Notes: generated from the sequence alone by a model not told the origin. 64,000 bases of DNA from Alicycliphilus denitrificans K601 (GCF_000204645.1 NC_015422.1:2497001-2561000), one strand, 5' to 3'; counted from the first letter of the stretch, positions 21,331 through 30,505 are shown. Translations and numbers: made by a program.

Positions 21331-22980
21331 ATGGCATTGATTCAGATCCAGGTACCCGACATCGGGGACTTTGACGAGGTGGGCGTGATCGAGCTGCTGG
21401 TCAAGCCCGGCGATCAGGTCGCGGCCGAGCAGTCGCTGATCACCGTCGAGTCCGACAAGGCTTCGATGGAGATCCCGTCCAGCCACGCGGGCGTCGTGAA
21501 GGCGCTCACAGTGAAGCTGGGCGACAAGGTCAAGCAGGGCAGCGTGATCGCCGAGCTGGAAACGGCCGACGCGGCGGCTTCTGAGCCAAAACCGGCTCCG
21601 GCGCCCGCCAGCCAAGCGCTGGCAGCTGCGGAATCCATAGCGCCCGCGGCGGCGCCCGCAGCGCCCGCGGCAGGCGGCCGCATCGAGGTGCGCGTGCCCG
21701 ACATCGGCGACTTCAAGGATGTGGCCGTGATCGAGCTGCTGGTCAAGCCCGGCGACAACATCCGCGTCGAGCAGTCGCTGTTCACCGTCGAATCCGACAA
21801 GGCCTCGATGGAGATCCCGTCGCCCGCGGCCGGCGTGCTCAAGGAGCTCAAGGTCCAGCTGGGCGACAAGGTCAACATCGGGGACTTGGTGGCGGTGCTC
21901 GAAGGCGCCGCCCCGGCAGCGCCCGCCGCGCCGGCGCCTGCCCCCGCCCCCGCGGCGGCACCGGCCGCGCCCGTGGCTGCCGCGGCTGCAGCACCGGCGT
22001 CCGCGCAGTCCGCGCCCGCGCACGACCCCACGGCGACGCCATCGGGCCGGCTGCCGCACGCCAGCCCCTCGGTGCGCAAGTTCGCCCGCGAACTGGGCGT
22101 GCCGCTGGCCGAGCTCAAGGGCACGGGCCCCAAGGGCCGCATCACGGCAGAGGACGTGCAGTCCTTCACCCGCGCCGTCATGAGCGGCGCCGTGCAGACC
22201 CAGGCCCAGGCCGCCAAGGCCCCGGCCGGCGGCGGCAGCGGGGTGGGCATGGACCTGCTGCCCTGGCCCAAGGTGGACTTCAGCAAGTTCGGCGTGATCG
22301 AGCGCAAGGATCTTTCGCGCATCAAGAAGATCAGCGGCGCCAACCTGCACCGCAACTGGGTGATGATCCCGCACGTCACCAACAACGACGAGGCCGACAT
22401 CACCGAGCTCGAAGCCTTCCGCGTCTCCACCAACAAGGAGAACGAGAAGAGCGGCGTCAAGGTCACCATGCTGGCGTTCGTCATCAAGGCCGTCGTCGCC
22501 GCGCTCAAGAAATTCCCCGAGTTCAACACCAGCCTGGACGGCGACACCCTGGTCTACAAGAGCTACTACCACATCGGCTTCGCGGCCGACACGCCCAACG
22601 GCCTGGTGGTTCCCGTGCTCAAGGACGCCGACAAGAAGGGCATCCTGCAAATCAGCCAGGAGATGAGCGAACTGGCCAAGAAGGCGCGCGACGGCAAGCT
22701 GGGCGCGGCCGACATGCAGGGCGGATGCATGTCCATCTCGTCGCTCGGCGGCATCGGCGGCACGCACTTCACGCCCATCATCAACGCGCCCGAGGTGGCG
22801 ATCCTGGGCCTGTCCAAGGGCCAGATGAAGCCCGTGTGGGACGGCAAGCAGTTCGTGCCGCGCCTCACGCTGCCGCTGTCGCTGTCGTACGACCACCGCG
22901 TGATCGACGGCGCTGCGGCCGCGCGCTTCAACGCCTACCTCGGCCAAGTGCTGGCGGACTACCGCCGCATCCTGCTGTGA
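21331..22980 (+). CDS. aceF: Pyruvate dehydrogenase E2, dihydrolipoyl acetyltransferase
   Basis: Core enzyme of 549 residues. Two lipoyl domains each have the modified lysine in [11 protein letters not shown] (near residues 43 and 163). An E3/E1-binding domain follows ([15 protein letters not shown]), then the catalytic domain with [12 protein letters not shown]. Linkers are Ala/Pro-rich. The linker after the first lipoyl domain (residues about 84-104) is encoded by a copy of the window's palindromic repeat, in frame. Confidence 0.97.
   Translation: MALIQIQVPDIGDFDEVGVIELLVKPGDQVAAEQSLITVESDKASMEIPSSHAGVVKALTVKLGDKVKQGSVIAELETADAAASEPKPAPAPASQALAAAESIAPAAAPAAPAAGGRIEVRVPDIGDFKDVAVIELLVKPGDNIRVEQSLFTVESDKASMEIPSPAAGVLKELKVQLGDKVNIGDLVAVLEGAAPAAPAAPAPAPAPAAAPAAPVAAAAAAPASAQSAPAHDPTATPSGRLPHASPSVRKFARELGVPLAELKGTGPKGRITAEDVQSFTRAVMSGAVQTQAQAAKAPAGGGSGVGMDLLPWPKVDFSKFGVIERKDLSRIKKISGANLHRNWVMIPHVTNNDEADITELEAFRVSTNKENEKSGVKVTMLAFVIKAVVAALKKFPEFNTSLDGDTLVYKSYYHIGFAADTPNGLVVPVLKDADKKGILQISQEMSELAKKARDGKLGAADMQGGCMSISSLGGIGGTHFTPIINAPEVAILGLSKGQMKPVWDGKQFVPRLTLPLSLSYDHRVIDGAAAARFNAYLGQVLADYRRILL
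21580..21642 (+). repeat. Palindromic repeat, copy 4, in frame inside aceF
   Basis: Shares ACCGGCTCCGGCGCC and CAAGCGCTGGCAGCT with the copy in lpdA. It is translated as [19 protein letters not shown] in the interdomain linker. Confidence 0.75.
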
Positions 22981-22993
22981 AGGAGACATCGTC

Positions 22994-24823
22994 ATGGCAG
23001 TGATTGACATCAAGGTGCCGGACATCGGCGACTTTGCCGAGGTCGGCGTGATCGAAGTGCTGGTGCAGGTGGGCGACACCATCAAGGCCGAGCAAAGCCT
23101 GGTCACGGTGGAGAGCGACAAGGCCTCCATGGAAATCCCCAGCAGCCATGCCGGGGTGGTCAAGGAGCTCAAGGTCAAGCTGGGCGACAAGGTGGCCGAG
23201 GGCTCGGTGCTGCTGACGCTGGAGGTGGCCGAGGGCGCGGCCGCGCCCGCGGCTGCACCTGTACAGGAAAAACCGGCTCCAGCGCCGGCCAGCCAAGCGC
23301 CGGCAGCTCCTGTCGCGATAGCAAGCAGCTTCGGCGGAACGGCGGACGTGGAGTGCGACGTGCTCGTCCTGGGCGGCGGCCCCGGCGGCTACTCCGCCGC
23401 GTTCCGCGCGGCCGACCTGGGCCTGAAGGTCGTGATCGTGGAACGCTACGCCACGCTGGGCGGCGTGTGCCTCAACGTGGGCTGCATCCCGTCCAAGGCG
23501 CTGCTGCACGTCGCGGCCGTGATGGACGAGGTGAGCCACCTGAAGAGCGCTGGCATCGACTTCGGCGCGCCGCAGGTCAACGTGGACAGCTTGCGCGGCC
23601 ACAAGGAAAAAGTCATTGGCAAGTTGACCGGCGGCCTGGCCGCCATGGCCAAGATGCGCAAGGTGACCGTGGTGCGCGGCTACGGCAGCTTCGTCGGCGC
23701 GAACCATGTGGAGGTGGAAGAAACTACCGGCGGTGGTCAGGACAAGACCGGCGGCAAGAAGGTCGTGGCCTTCCAGCGCGCCATCATCGCCGCGGGCTCG
23801 CAAGCCGTGCGCCTGCCCTTCATGCCCGACGACCCGCGCGTGGTCGATTCCACCGGCGCGCTCGCGCTGGCGGGCGTGCCGAAGCGAATGCTCATCCTCG
23901 GCGGCGGCATCATCGGCCTGGAGATGGGCACGGTGTACTCCACGCTGGGCGCGCGTCTGGACGTGGTGGAGATGCTGGATGGCCTGATGCAGGGCGCCGA
24001 CCGCGACCTCGTCAAGGTCTGGCAGAAGATGAATGCCCACCGCTTCGACAACATCATGTTGAAGACGAAGACCGTGGGCGCCGAGGCCACGCCCGAGGGC
24101 ATCAAGGTCACGTTCGCCCCGGCCGAGGAGGGCGGTACCGCCCCCGAGCCGCAGACCTACGACCTCGTGTTGCAGGCCGTGGGCCGCACGCCCAACGGCA
24201 GGAAGATAGGCGCCGAGAAGGCCGGCGTGGCGGTGACGGACCGCGGCTTCATCAACGTGGACATCCAGATGCGCACCAACGTGCCGCACATCTTCGCCAT
24301 CGGCGACATCGTGGGCCAGCCCATGCTGGCGCACAAGGCGGTGCACGAGGCGCATGTGGCGGCGGAGGTCATCGCCGGCGAGCTGCAGGGCGACAAGGCG
24401 CTGGCATCCGCCGCGTTCAACGCCCGCGTGATCCCGAGCGTGGCCTACACCGACCCCGAGGTCGCCTGGGTGGGCCTGACCGAAGACCAGGCCAAGGCCC
24501 AGGGCATCAAGGTGAAGAAGGGCCTGTTCCCCTGGACGGCTTCGGGCCGCGCGATTGCCAACGGCCGCGACGAGGGCTACACCAAGCTGCTGTTCGACGA
24601 CAGCCCCGAGGCGCATGGCCACGGCCGCATCCTTGGCGGCGGCATCGTCGGCACGCATGCGGGCGACATGATCGGCGAGATCGCCCTGGCGATCGAGATG
24701 GGCGCGGACGCCGTGGACATCGGCAAGACCATCCACCCGCACCCCACGCTGGGTGAGAGCATGGGCATGGCCGCCGAGATCGCCCACGGCAGCTGCACGG
24801 ACGTGCCGCCGCAGCGCAAGTAA
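22994..24823 (+). CDS. lpdA: Dihydrolipoamide dehydrogenase (E3) with N-terminal lipoyl domain
   Basis: FAD flavoprotein of 609 residues that reoxidises E2 lipoamide. Residues 1-80 form an extra lipoyl domain ([11 protein letters not shown]). A Pro/Ala linker follows, then FAD motif [12 protein letters not shown], redox disulfide [16 protein letters not shown] motif [13 protein letters not shown] and C-terminal HPHPTLGES with the catalytic His-Glu. Lipoyl-E3 fusions are known in several beta- and gammaproteobacteria. Linker residues about 91-110 come from an in-frame repeat copy. Confidence 0.97.
   Translation: MAVIDIKVPDIGDFAEVGVIEVLVQVGDTIKAEQSLVTVESDKASMEIPSSHAGVVKELKVKLGDKVAEGSVLLTLEVAEGAAAPAAAPVQEKPAPAPASQAPAAPVAIASSFGGTADVECDVLVLGGGPGGYSAAFRAADLGLKVVIVERYATLGGVCLNVGCIPSKALLHVAAVMDEVSHLKSAGIDFGAPQVNVDSLRGHKEKVIGKLTGGLAAMAKMRKVTVVRGYGSFVGANHVEVEETTGGGQDKTGGKKVVAFQRAIIAAGSQAVRLPFMPDDPRVVDSTGALALAGVPKRMLILGGGIIGLEMGTVYSTLGARLDVVEMLDGLMQGADRDLVKVWQKMNAHRFDNIMLKTKTVGAEATPEGIKVTFAPAEEGGTAPEPQTYDLVLQAVGRTPNGRKIGAEKAGVAVTDRGFINVDIQMRTNVPHIFAIGDIVGQPMLAHKAVHEAHVAAEVIAGELQGDKALASAAFNARVIPSVAYTDPEVAWVGLTEDQAKAQGIKVKKGLFPWTASGRAIANGRDEGYTKLLFDDSPEAHGHGRILGGGIVGTHAGDMIGEIALAIEMGADAVDIGKTIHPHPTLGESMGMAAEIAHGSCTDVPPQRK
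23264..23322 (+). repeat. Palindromic repeat, copy 5, in frame inside lpdA
   Basis: ACCGGCTCCAGCGCCGGCC then CAAGCGCCGGCAGCT, translated as [20 protein letters not shown]. Same orientation and frame as the aceF copy. Confidence 0.75.
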
Positions 24824-24843
24824 CGCTACTTTTCTCGTAGCTG

Positions 24844-24880
24844 GCCGCGCAGGCTCCGCAAGGGCTGCGCGGCTTTTTTA
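24844..24880 (+). terminator. Terminator of the aceEF-lpdA operon
   Basis: GCCGCGCAG (24844-24852) pairs with CTGCGCGGC (24865-24873), followed by six T. A second, weaker version of the same sequence occurs at 26058-26093. Confidence 0.88.
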
Positions 24881-24974
24881 TTCCATTCCTGCCTACAGGT
24901 TTAAACTGCCGTTGATTTCAGCAGTTTGCGTGCGATTCATTGTCTAAACATTGAAAACCAAGGAGGCAGGCTCG

Positions 24975-25256
24975 ATGAAATCAAACCTTGCACTGATTCT
25001 GCTGGCGGGCCTGCCCGCCTTGTGCAATGCGCAGCAGGTGCCCGCGATACCGGGAGGGCTTCCCAGAGACCCTGGCCCTAGCGCACAAAGACCCGATATT
25101 CCCAGAAATCCCGGGTCGGACCAAGAGGCACTCATGCAGCAGAGGTTGCTGATAAACAGCCAGACAGACGCCATCAAGGAACTGGCGCAGCAATTGAAGC
25201 TGCTCGAGCAGAGAGTCAAGAAACTGGAAGACAAGGGGGCATCAAATGGCCATTGA
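24975..25256 (+). CDS. Unknown exported protein with C-terminal coiled coil
   Basis: Protein of 93 residues that I do not recognise. A signal peptide (residues 1-19, cleavage after LCNA) is followed by a Pro/Gly/Asp-rich stretch and a heptad-like helix (IKELAQQLKLLEQRVKKLED). The cysteine before the cleavage site is not in a proper lipobox. AAGGAGG precedes the ATG at the right distance. It overlaps the next gene by 11 bp. Base composition is clearly lower in GC than the neighbours, suggesting acquisition. Confidence 0.7.
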   Translation: MKSNLALILLAGLPALCNAQQVPAIPGGLPRDPGPSAQRPDIPRNPGSDQEALMQQRLLINSQTDAIKELAQQLKLLEQRVKKLEDKGASNGH

Positions 25257-25620
25257 AGACGCGCTAGCCGCAATGGACAAGGCCCAGAACGCCTTCAACC
25301 AGACCGTTGCATCGGCATCTGGATCGTCAGTCCAGCCTTGGTCCGAGTCCTTGGTGAAATACCTTTCGATATCGGTGCTGGGTTTTATGATGATCTCGCT
25401 GATTCTTTGCACCACCTTGCTGTGGAGGCGAAATGCGGAGGCGTCGGAAATCCTGAGGATATTCGGAATCCTGAGTATCGTAGGGCTTTCGGCCTTGCTA
25501 TTGATAACCGGCTTCAGCAACGAACAGCTCACGCCAATAGTGGGTCTTTTTGGCGCCATTGCAGGTTATCTATTGGGAAAGGATGCCAAGCCGAGTGGGT
25601 CGGGAAGCACCAAGGTCTGA
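25246..25620 (+). CDS. Unknown small membrane protein
   Basis: Protein of 124 residues with two or three hydrophobic segments (YLSISVLGFMMISLILCTTLLW, split here; ILSIVGLSALLLITGF; IVGLFGAIAGYLLG) and an N-terminal amphipathic helix. It overlaps the preceding secreted-protein gene, so the two are made together. The last segment resembles those of small phage-like or secretion-related membrane proteins, but no family can be named. Confidence 0.68.
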   Translation: MAIEDALAAMDKAQNAFNQTVASASGSSVQPWSESLVKYLSISVLGFMMISLILCTTLLWRRNAEASEILRIFGILSIVGLSALLLITGFSNEQLTPIVGLFGAIAGYLLGKDAKPSGSGSTKV

Positions 25621-25654
25621 ATTCATCGCTGCGGCCCCGCCTCAAAGGACGGCA

Positions 25655-25991
25655 ATGGTGAATGTCGATGAGTTCTTTGCCCGTTATGAGGAAGGGGCGG
25701 ATTCCTTTGATCCAGACCTTATGTCCTCGCTATATACGGCCGAGTTCATGGCCGGCGACCCTAACGGCGTATCTGCATGTGGAGGCAACGCCCCTCGACG
25801 ACAAATACACCATGGCCAAAGTCCATCGGCATATGACATTCGAGAAGCAGGCTGGCCATCCACTCGACTTCAAGTTCTTCATAACGTATTTCCTCTATGA
25901 CCCGGGGGACGGGCCAAAGGCGGCATTCTGGATCTCGCATGACGACGAGCAGCGAGTCATGCGGGAAGCAGGGCTTGTTCCAAGTGACTAA
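25655..25991 (+). pseudogene. Broken gene for a small NTF2/SnoaL-like protein
   Basis: The first part reads MVNVDEFFARYEEGADSFDP in one frame to about 25775. From about 25770 the other frame continues with VEATPLDDKYTMAKVH and FITYFLYDPGDGP to AGLVPSD. Together they look like the start and end of one protein of a type I recall as NTF2-like, with roughly 30 middle codons and the frame lost. The family name is a recollection, not a match I could test. Confidence 0.5.
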
Positions 25992-26057
25992 CTCCCTACC
26001 CATTTCAGGCAGGCGGAGCGGGTCTACAATCTTGGCGGCGCTGTCAAATCAATAGCA

Positions 26058-26093
26058 CCCCACGCAGTTTCAGAAAGGGCTGTGCGGCTTTTT
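26058..26093 (+). terminator. Second copy of the lpdA terminator sequence (degenerate)
   Basis: CACGCAG..AAAGGGCTGTGCGGCTTTTT resembles GCGCAG..AAGGGCTGCGCGGCTTTTTT at 24848-24879. The stem has a mismatch, but the T-run is intact. It lies just before the Bug gene. Confidence 0.5.
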
Positions 26094-26120
26094 ATCTAAA
26101 AAACACAAGGAGATGGACCC

Positions 26121-27089
26121 ATGTTCAAGAAGATCGCCGTGGCGATGACCGCCGCTCTGGCTTTTTCGGGCGCCGCGTTCGCGGCATGGCCCGAGCGGCC
26201 CGTCACGCTCGTCGTGCCGTTCCCTCCGGGGCAGGCCACGGACATCTTCGCCCGCGCGCTGGCGGAAAGGCTGGGGCCCCGGCTGGGGCAGGCCATCGTG
26301 GTGGAGAACAAGGCGGGCGCGGGCAGCAACATCGGCTCCGAGCAGGTGGTGCGCGCCAAGCCGGACGGCTACACGCTGCTGGTGGCCGGCAGCGCCATGG
26401 CGGTGAACCAGACGCTCTACCGCAAGGTGAACTTCGATCCGCGCAAGGACCTGCAGGGCATCACGCTCGTCGCCAAGGTGCCGCTGGTGTTCCTGGCACA
26501 TCCGGGCAGCGGCATCAAATCCATGCGCGACCTTGTGGCCAGGGCCCGCGCCGAACCCGGCAAGCTGAGCTACGCGAGCGCCGGCATCGGCGGCACGCAG
26601 CACCTGAGCGCCGAGATGGTTAAGGCCCGCGCGAAGATCGAGATCGAACACATTCCCTACAAAGGCAGCGGCCCGGCGCAGGCCGATTTCATCGGCGGGC
26701 AGGTGCCACTGATGGTGGATTCGGTCACGGCGGGGCTCGCCAACATCCAGGCGGGCAAGGCCGTGCCGCTGGGCGTCACCTCCAGCACGCGCTCGTCCCA
26801 GCTGCCTGACGTGCCCACCATCGCCGAATCGGGCTTGCCCGAGTTCAAGGGCTTCGAGGCCGTCGGCTGGCTGGGCCTGATGGCGCCCAAGGGCACGCCG
26901 CAGGCCATCATCGACACCCTCAACCGCGAGGCGGTGGGCATTCTGCGCAGCGCGGAGATGCAGAAGTTCATCCGTGACCGCGGCTCCGAGCCCACGCCCA
27001 CCACGCCGCAGGAGATGGACCAGTTCGTCGCCAGCGAGATCGCGGAGTGGGGCAAGGCGGTGAAGCAGTCCGGGGCTTCGGTGGACTGA
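26121..27089 (+). CDS. Tripartite tricarboxylate transporter substrate-binding protein (Bug family)
   Basis: Periplasmic receptor of 322 residues. Signal peptide ends at AFAAW; then the family's [19 protein letters not shown] and later [12 protein letters not shown] and [11 protein letters not shown]. Bug receptors bind small carboxylates for TctAB-type carriers, but no carrier genes are nearby, as is common for this expanded family. CAAGGAGA lies before the ATG. Confidence 0.93.
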   Translation: MFKKIAVAMTAALAFSGAAFAAWPERPVTLVVPFPPGQATDIFARALAERLGPRLGQAIVVENKAGAGSNIGSEQVVRAKPDGYTLLVAGSAMAVNQTLYRKVNFDPRKDLQGITLVAKVPLVFLAHPGSGIKSMRDLVARARAEPGKLSYASAGIGGTQHLSAEMVKARAKIEIEHIPYKGSGPAQADFIGGQVPLMVDSVTAGLANIQAGKAVPLGVTSSTRSSQLPDVPTIAESGLPEFKGFEAVGWLGLMAPKGTPQAIIDTLNREAVGILRSAEMQKFIRDRGSEPTPTTPQEMDQFVASEIAEWGKAVKQSGASVD

Positions 27090-27132
27090 GCGCGAATCTT
27101 CTGGGACATGGCGGGTCGTGGCGCATTTCTGT

Positions 27133-27152
27133 AATTGCGCCATAATCGCGCC
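27133..27152. promoter_or_regulatory. Candidate operator/-10 region of the fic gene
   Basis: AATTGCGCCATAATCGCGCC contains a -10-like CATAAT (27141-27146) 9 bp before the ATG of the Fic gene, which would make the transcript leaderless or nearly so. An almost identical sequence lies in inverted orientation at 27248-27268 inside the gene. This suggests an autoregulatory operator pair. Confidence 0.45.
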
Positions 27153-27155
27153 ATC

Positions 27156-28586
27156 ATGAGTCCTCCCGCTGATACCGCCAATCCGCCTGCTTCGCCGCAT
27201 CTCCTGCTGCGGGCATTGCGCGGCGCGGGTCCGCAGGGTGCCTCCGTGGCGCAATTATTGGCGCAATTACCCGGCGTACCGCGCCGCACGGCCCAGCGCT
27301 GGCTGGCGCAATGCGTGGAGGCGGGGCAGGCCCGCGCCATCGGGGCGGGGCGGGGGCGGCGCTACGTGGCCGTGCGCGCCATGCCGCCGCCCGCCGCCGT
27401 GCACCAGGTGCGCGAGAGTGCCGAGTCTTCCTGGAGCACCGACGACCTGCCCAGCGGCCTCGCGCTCTCGCCCGAGGGGCGCGAGGTCTGGGCCTACGTG
27501 AGCCAGCCGCTCACGGCCCGCGCGCCCGTGGGCTACCAGCGCGACTGGATCGACGGCTACGTGCCCGGGCGCATCTTCTACCTGCCCGAGCCCGTGCGGC
27601 GCCAGCTGCACGCCATGGGGCGCACGCCCGACGAGCAGGCCCCTGCGGGCACGTACAGCCGCGCGGTCCTCGACCGGCTGCTGATCGACCTGTCCTGGGC
27701 GTCGAGCCACCTGGAGGGCAACACCTATTCGCGCCTGGACACGCGCGAGCTGATCCGCCATGGCACTGCGGCCGAGGGCAAGGCGCGCATCGAGACGCAG
27801 ATGATCCTGAACCACAAGGCCGCGATCGAGCTGCTGGTGGACGCATCGGCCCAGCCCGGCCCGCCGTTCAGCCGCTACCTGCTGATGAACCTGCACGCCA
27901 CCCTGGCCGAGAACCTGCTGCCCAACCCGGCCGACGAGGGCAGGGTGCGCCAGCATGCGGTAGACATCGGCCAGAGCGTGTTCCGCCCGCTCGACGCGCC
28001 GCAGGTGCTCGACGAACTGGTCGACGTGCTCATCGCCAAGGCCAACGCCATCGCCGACCCGTTCGAGCAGGCGTTCTTCATGATGGTGCACCTGCCGTAC
28101 CTGCAGCCCTTCGCCGACATCAACAAGCGCACCTCGCGCCTGGCGGCCAATCTGCCGCTGTTCCGCGCCAACCTGTGCCCGCTGACCTTCGTGGACGTGC
28201 CGCCCGAGCTCTACGCGCGCGCCATGCTGGGCGTGTGCGAGATGGGCCGGGTGGAGCTGCTGCGCGACCTGCTCGTCTGGGCCTACGAGCGCAGCACGCA
28301 GGAATACGTCGCCATCCGCCAGACCCTGGCCGAGCCCGACCCGCTGCGCCTGGCGTGGCGCCAGCTCATCAAGGACACGGTGCACGCCGTCGTCACCCGG
28401 CCCGGCGCCGACGCCGTGGGGTTGGTGAAGCAGGCCGTGGCCGCCCACGTGCCCGGGCCCGAGCGCGCCGCTGTGCAGGCCCTCATCCTCGACGAGCTGC
28501 GCCGCCTGCACGAAGGCGTGCTGGCCCGCTACCGCCTGCGGCCCGGGCAGTGGCGGGATTGGATCGCGGCGCAGGGATGCTATTGA
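27156..28586 (+). CDS. Fic-domain protein with N-terminal helix-turn-helix and atypical motif
   Basis: Protein of 476 residues. A winged-helix-like N-terminus (about 10-70; VPRRTAQRWLAQC) precedes a Fic core. An inhibitory-helix motif SSHLEGN (S-x-x-x-E-G-N) is present. The Fic motif reads LQPFADINKRTSR (from about residue 316): Gln stands where the catalytic His of HPFx(D/E)GN(G/K)R is expected. Fic enzymes transfer AMP or other groups to target hydroxyls; loss of His makes normal catalysis doubtful. The stop lies within repeat copy 6. Confidence 0.88.
   Translation: MSPPADTANPPASPHLLLRALRGAGPQGASVAQLLAQLPGVPRRTAQRWLAQCVEAGQARAIGAGRGRRYVAVRAMPPPAAVHQVRESAESSWSTDDLPSGLALSPEGREVWAYVSQPLTARAPVGYQRDWIDGYVPGRIFYLPEPVRRQLHAMGRTPDEQAPAGTYSRAVLDRLLIDLSWASSHLEGNTYSRLDTRELIRHGTAAEGKARIETQMILNHKAAIELLVDASAQPGPPFSRYLLMNLHATLAENLLPNPADEGRVRQHAVDIGQSVFRPLDAPQVLDELVDVLIAKANAIADPFEQAFFMMVHLPYLQPFADINKRTSRLAANLPLFRANLCPLTFVDVPPELYARAMLGVCEMGRVELLRDLLVWAYERSTQEYVAIRQTLAEPDPLRLAWRQLIKDTVHAVVTRPGADAVGLVKQAVAAHVPGPERAAVQALILDELRRLHEGVLARYRLRPGQWRDWIAAQGCY
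27248..27268. repeat. Inverted partner of the fic upstream operator
   Basis: GGCGCAATTATTGGCGCAAT is nearly the reverse complement of 27133-27152 (one base inserted and one changed). Confidence 0.5.
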
Positions 28587-28636
28587 TTTGGTAGCTTCAA
28601 GCGCTTTTTTTATGGGTGCTGGAGGCATTTTCATAT
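28580..28636. repeat. Palindromic repeat, copy 6
   Basis: TTGGTAGCTTCAAGCGCTT, then GTGCTGGAGGCATTTTCAT. It spans the stop of the Fic gene and the gap to lysR. Confidence 0.6.
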
Positions 28637-28644
28637 AAAAGACG

Positions 28645-29274
28645 ATGAAACGCACCCGCCTGCCATCCACCGCCACGCTCGCGGCCTTCGAGTGCGCCGC
28701 GCGGCACCTGAACTTCCGCCGCGCGGCCGACGAGCTGCACCTGACGCAGGGCGCCGTGAGCCAGCAGGTGCGCCTGCTGGAGGCGCAGCTTGGCGTGGCC
28801 CTGTTCGCACGCGTGCGCCAGCGCGTGCTGCTGACCAGCGCGGGCGAGCGCTACCTGCGCGAGGTGCGCCGCATCCTGCGCGAGCTGGGCGAGGTGACGC
28901 ACCAGGCCATGGCCAGCGGCGACAAGGAACTGCTCAACCTCGCCGCCGTGCCCACCTTCGCGGTGAAGTGGCTGGTGCCGCGCCTGCCCGGGTTCTTCGC
29001 GGCGCACGGGCATGTCAGCCTGAACCTCGTGTCGCGCAGCGCGCCGTTCAACTTCGACGCGGAGCCGTTCGACGCCGCCATCCACTACGGTGAGCCTTCG
29101 TGGCCCGGCGCCGTGTGCACGCCTCTGTTCGAGGAGGACATGCGCCCCGTGTGCAGCGCGCACTACCGGCGCCTGCTGGACCTGCGCACGCCCGCCGACC
29201 TTGCGCGCGCCACGCTCCTGCAGCAGTTCACCCGCCCCTCCGCGTGGCAGGACTGGTTCGCCCACGTGCAGGCC
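28645..29274 (+). pseudogene. LysR-family regulator, 3' end lost
   Basis: 210 codons of a GcvA-like LysR protein. The helix-turn-helix is intact (FRRAADELHLTQGAVSQQV), followed by most of the effector domain (LAAVPTFAVKWLVPRL). The frame runs into GGGG at 29275, the end of a Tn3-type element, just after WQDWFAHVQA. About 80-90 residues are missing and are not found on the far side of the mobile elements. The gene probably once regulated the downstream MmgE/PrpD and Bug genes. Confidence 0.9.
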
Positions 29275-29540
29275 GGGGTGATCTCGGTTTCGTTGCAAAA
29301 TCGGAATCCTGAGTCAAAAAACTCCTTAGCGACAACAACTTAGCAGCGTTTTATAGTGTCTTCTGCATTGGGGAGGACGCTGATGTCGAGCTACCGGTAC
29401 AGATTCGTCGGCTACGAGAAACTTCCTTCGGGCCTGAACGCTGATGACGTGCAACTGCACTGCCGCCTACCTGACCGGCTGGTCAAGGAGATTCGTGATA
29501 GCAACTATGACAAGCGCTATCACTTGGGGCTGGCCGTCCT
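29275..29540 (+). mobile_element. Left-end remnant of a Tn3-family transposon
   Basis: It begins with GGGGTGATCTCGGTTTCG, the GGGG start usual for Tn3-family inverted repeats, at the exact point where lysR stops. A transposase start follows at 29383. The element is cut off at 29540 by the IS3-family element, and its other end is absent. Confidence 0.6.
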
Positions 29541-29562
29541 TGAAGTCCCCTCGAATTTCTGA
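29383..29562 (+). pseudogene. Tn3-family transposase, N-terminal fragment
   Basis: A ribosome site GGGGAGGA precedes the ATG. The 53 native codons read like a DUF4158 start (YRYRFVGYEKLPSG, LPDRLVKEIRDSN, YHLGLAVL). The last seven codons lie in the IS3 end. Family assignment is by resemblance to the general DUF4158 pattern. Confidence 0.55.
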
Positions 29563-29567
29563 GCCAA

Positions 29568-29990
29568 TCAGAAGTAGAGGTTGGGGAACAGTTTGACACG
29601 GTATTCGACCGGTGGGATTCGGCCGAGGGCTTCGTGGGGTCGATGGTGGTTGTATCGGTGCAGCCAGTCGGCCGTCATGTCACGCACCTCCTGCAGGCTG
29701 TCGAAGACGTAGCAATCGAGCACCTCGGTACGGTAGGTCTTGTTGAATCGTTCGACATAGGCGTTCTGCGTGGGCTTTCCGGGCTGGATGTGATTGAGAG
29801 CAATGCCCTTGCTCTGCGCCCATTGCGCTAAAGCATGGGCGATGAACTCCGGGCCGTTGTCCAAGCGAATCGACAGCGGTGCACCGCGTACTTCCACCAG
29901 TTCGTTCAAGGCCCGGATGACGCGAGCAGCCGGCAGGCTGGTGTCGACCTCGATGCGCAAGCCTTCGCGGTTGAACTCGTCGATGACGTT
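29568..29990 (-). pseudogene. IS3-family transposase OrfB, C-terminal part
   Basis: Continues from the N-terminal part at 32485-32874 across the inner element. It contains DDE residues Asp in SIRLDNGPEF and Glu in AYVERFNKTYR, and ends VKLFPNLYF. Joining the parts at the 8-bp duplication (29991-29998 equals 32485-32492) gives an uninterrupted frame RRFRTF-NVIDEF. Confidence 0.9.
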
Positions 29991-30069
29991 GAAGGTCCGT
30001 ATGCGGCTGGCGAACCCATCTTGAATGAGGTGGTAAGGCTGAGCAAGATCGTGTGCACGCAACATTGGC

Positions 30070-30505
30070 GTGGACACGATGCTCAAAGACCCTCAGACCC
30101 CGCGCTATGCGCAGCGGCGCACGCACCGCACCTACACCCCGCAATTCAAGGCCGAGCTGGTGGCTGCCTGCCGACAGCCAGGCGCATCGGTCGCGGCGGT
30201 GGCCCTGCAACATGGCATGAACGCCAACGTGCTACACCGCTGGCTCAAGGAATGGGCGCAGGGATTTCACCGTCTTGAAGCTGGCGTCAGCACTGCAGTC
30301 GTTGCTTCCCACCCCGGCCTTTATCCCCATCGACCTGAGCGCAGTACCGCCGGCGTCTGCTGGTGAGCTGCCATCCGCGTCCTTGCCAACGCCAGCGGAC
30401 GGCATCCGCATCGAATGCCAGCGCCCCGGCATGTCCGTGACCGTGCACTGGCCCTTGTCTGGCGCCGCCGAGTGCGCCCAGATGCTGCGGGAGTTGTTGC
30501 GGTGA
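30070..30505 (+). pseudogene. tnpA: IS66 accessory protein TnpA, frameshifted
   Basis: N-terminal part (RTYTPQFKAELVAACRQPG, HGMNANVLHRWLKEW) is a helix-turn-helix typical of IS66 TnpA. After about 30265 the matching sequence continues in another frame (LPTPAFIPIDL, then VTVHWPLSGAAECAQMLRELLR) to a stop at 30505 overlapping the tnpB GTG. A one-base change or a sequence error is needed to join them. Confidence 0.8.

Noticed and set aside
18637-23190. A 1500-codon open frame on the minus strand opposite aceE-aceF-lpdA
   Set aside because: No domain or motif is visible; it mirrors the codon use of the real operon. The same applies to the long plus-strand frame opposite prlC (12260-14344).
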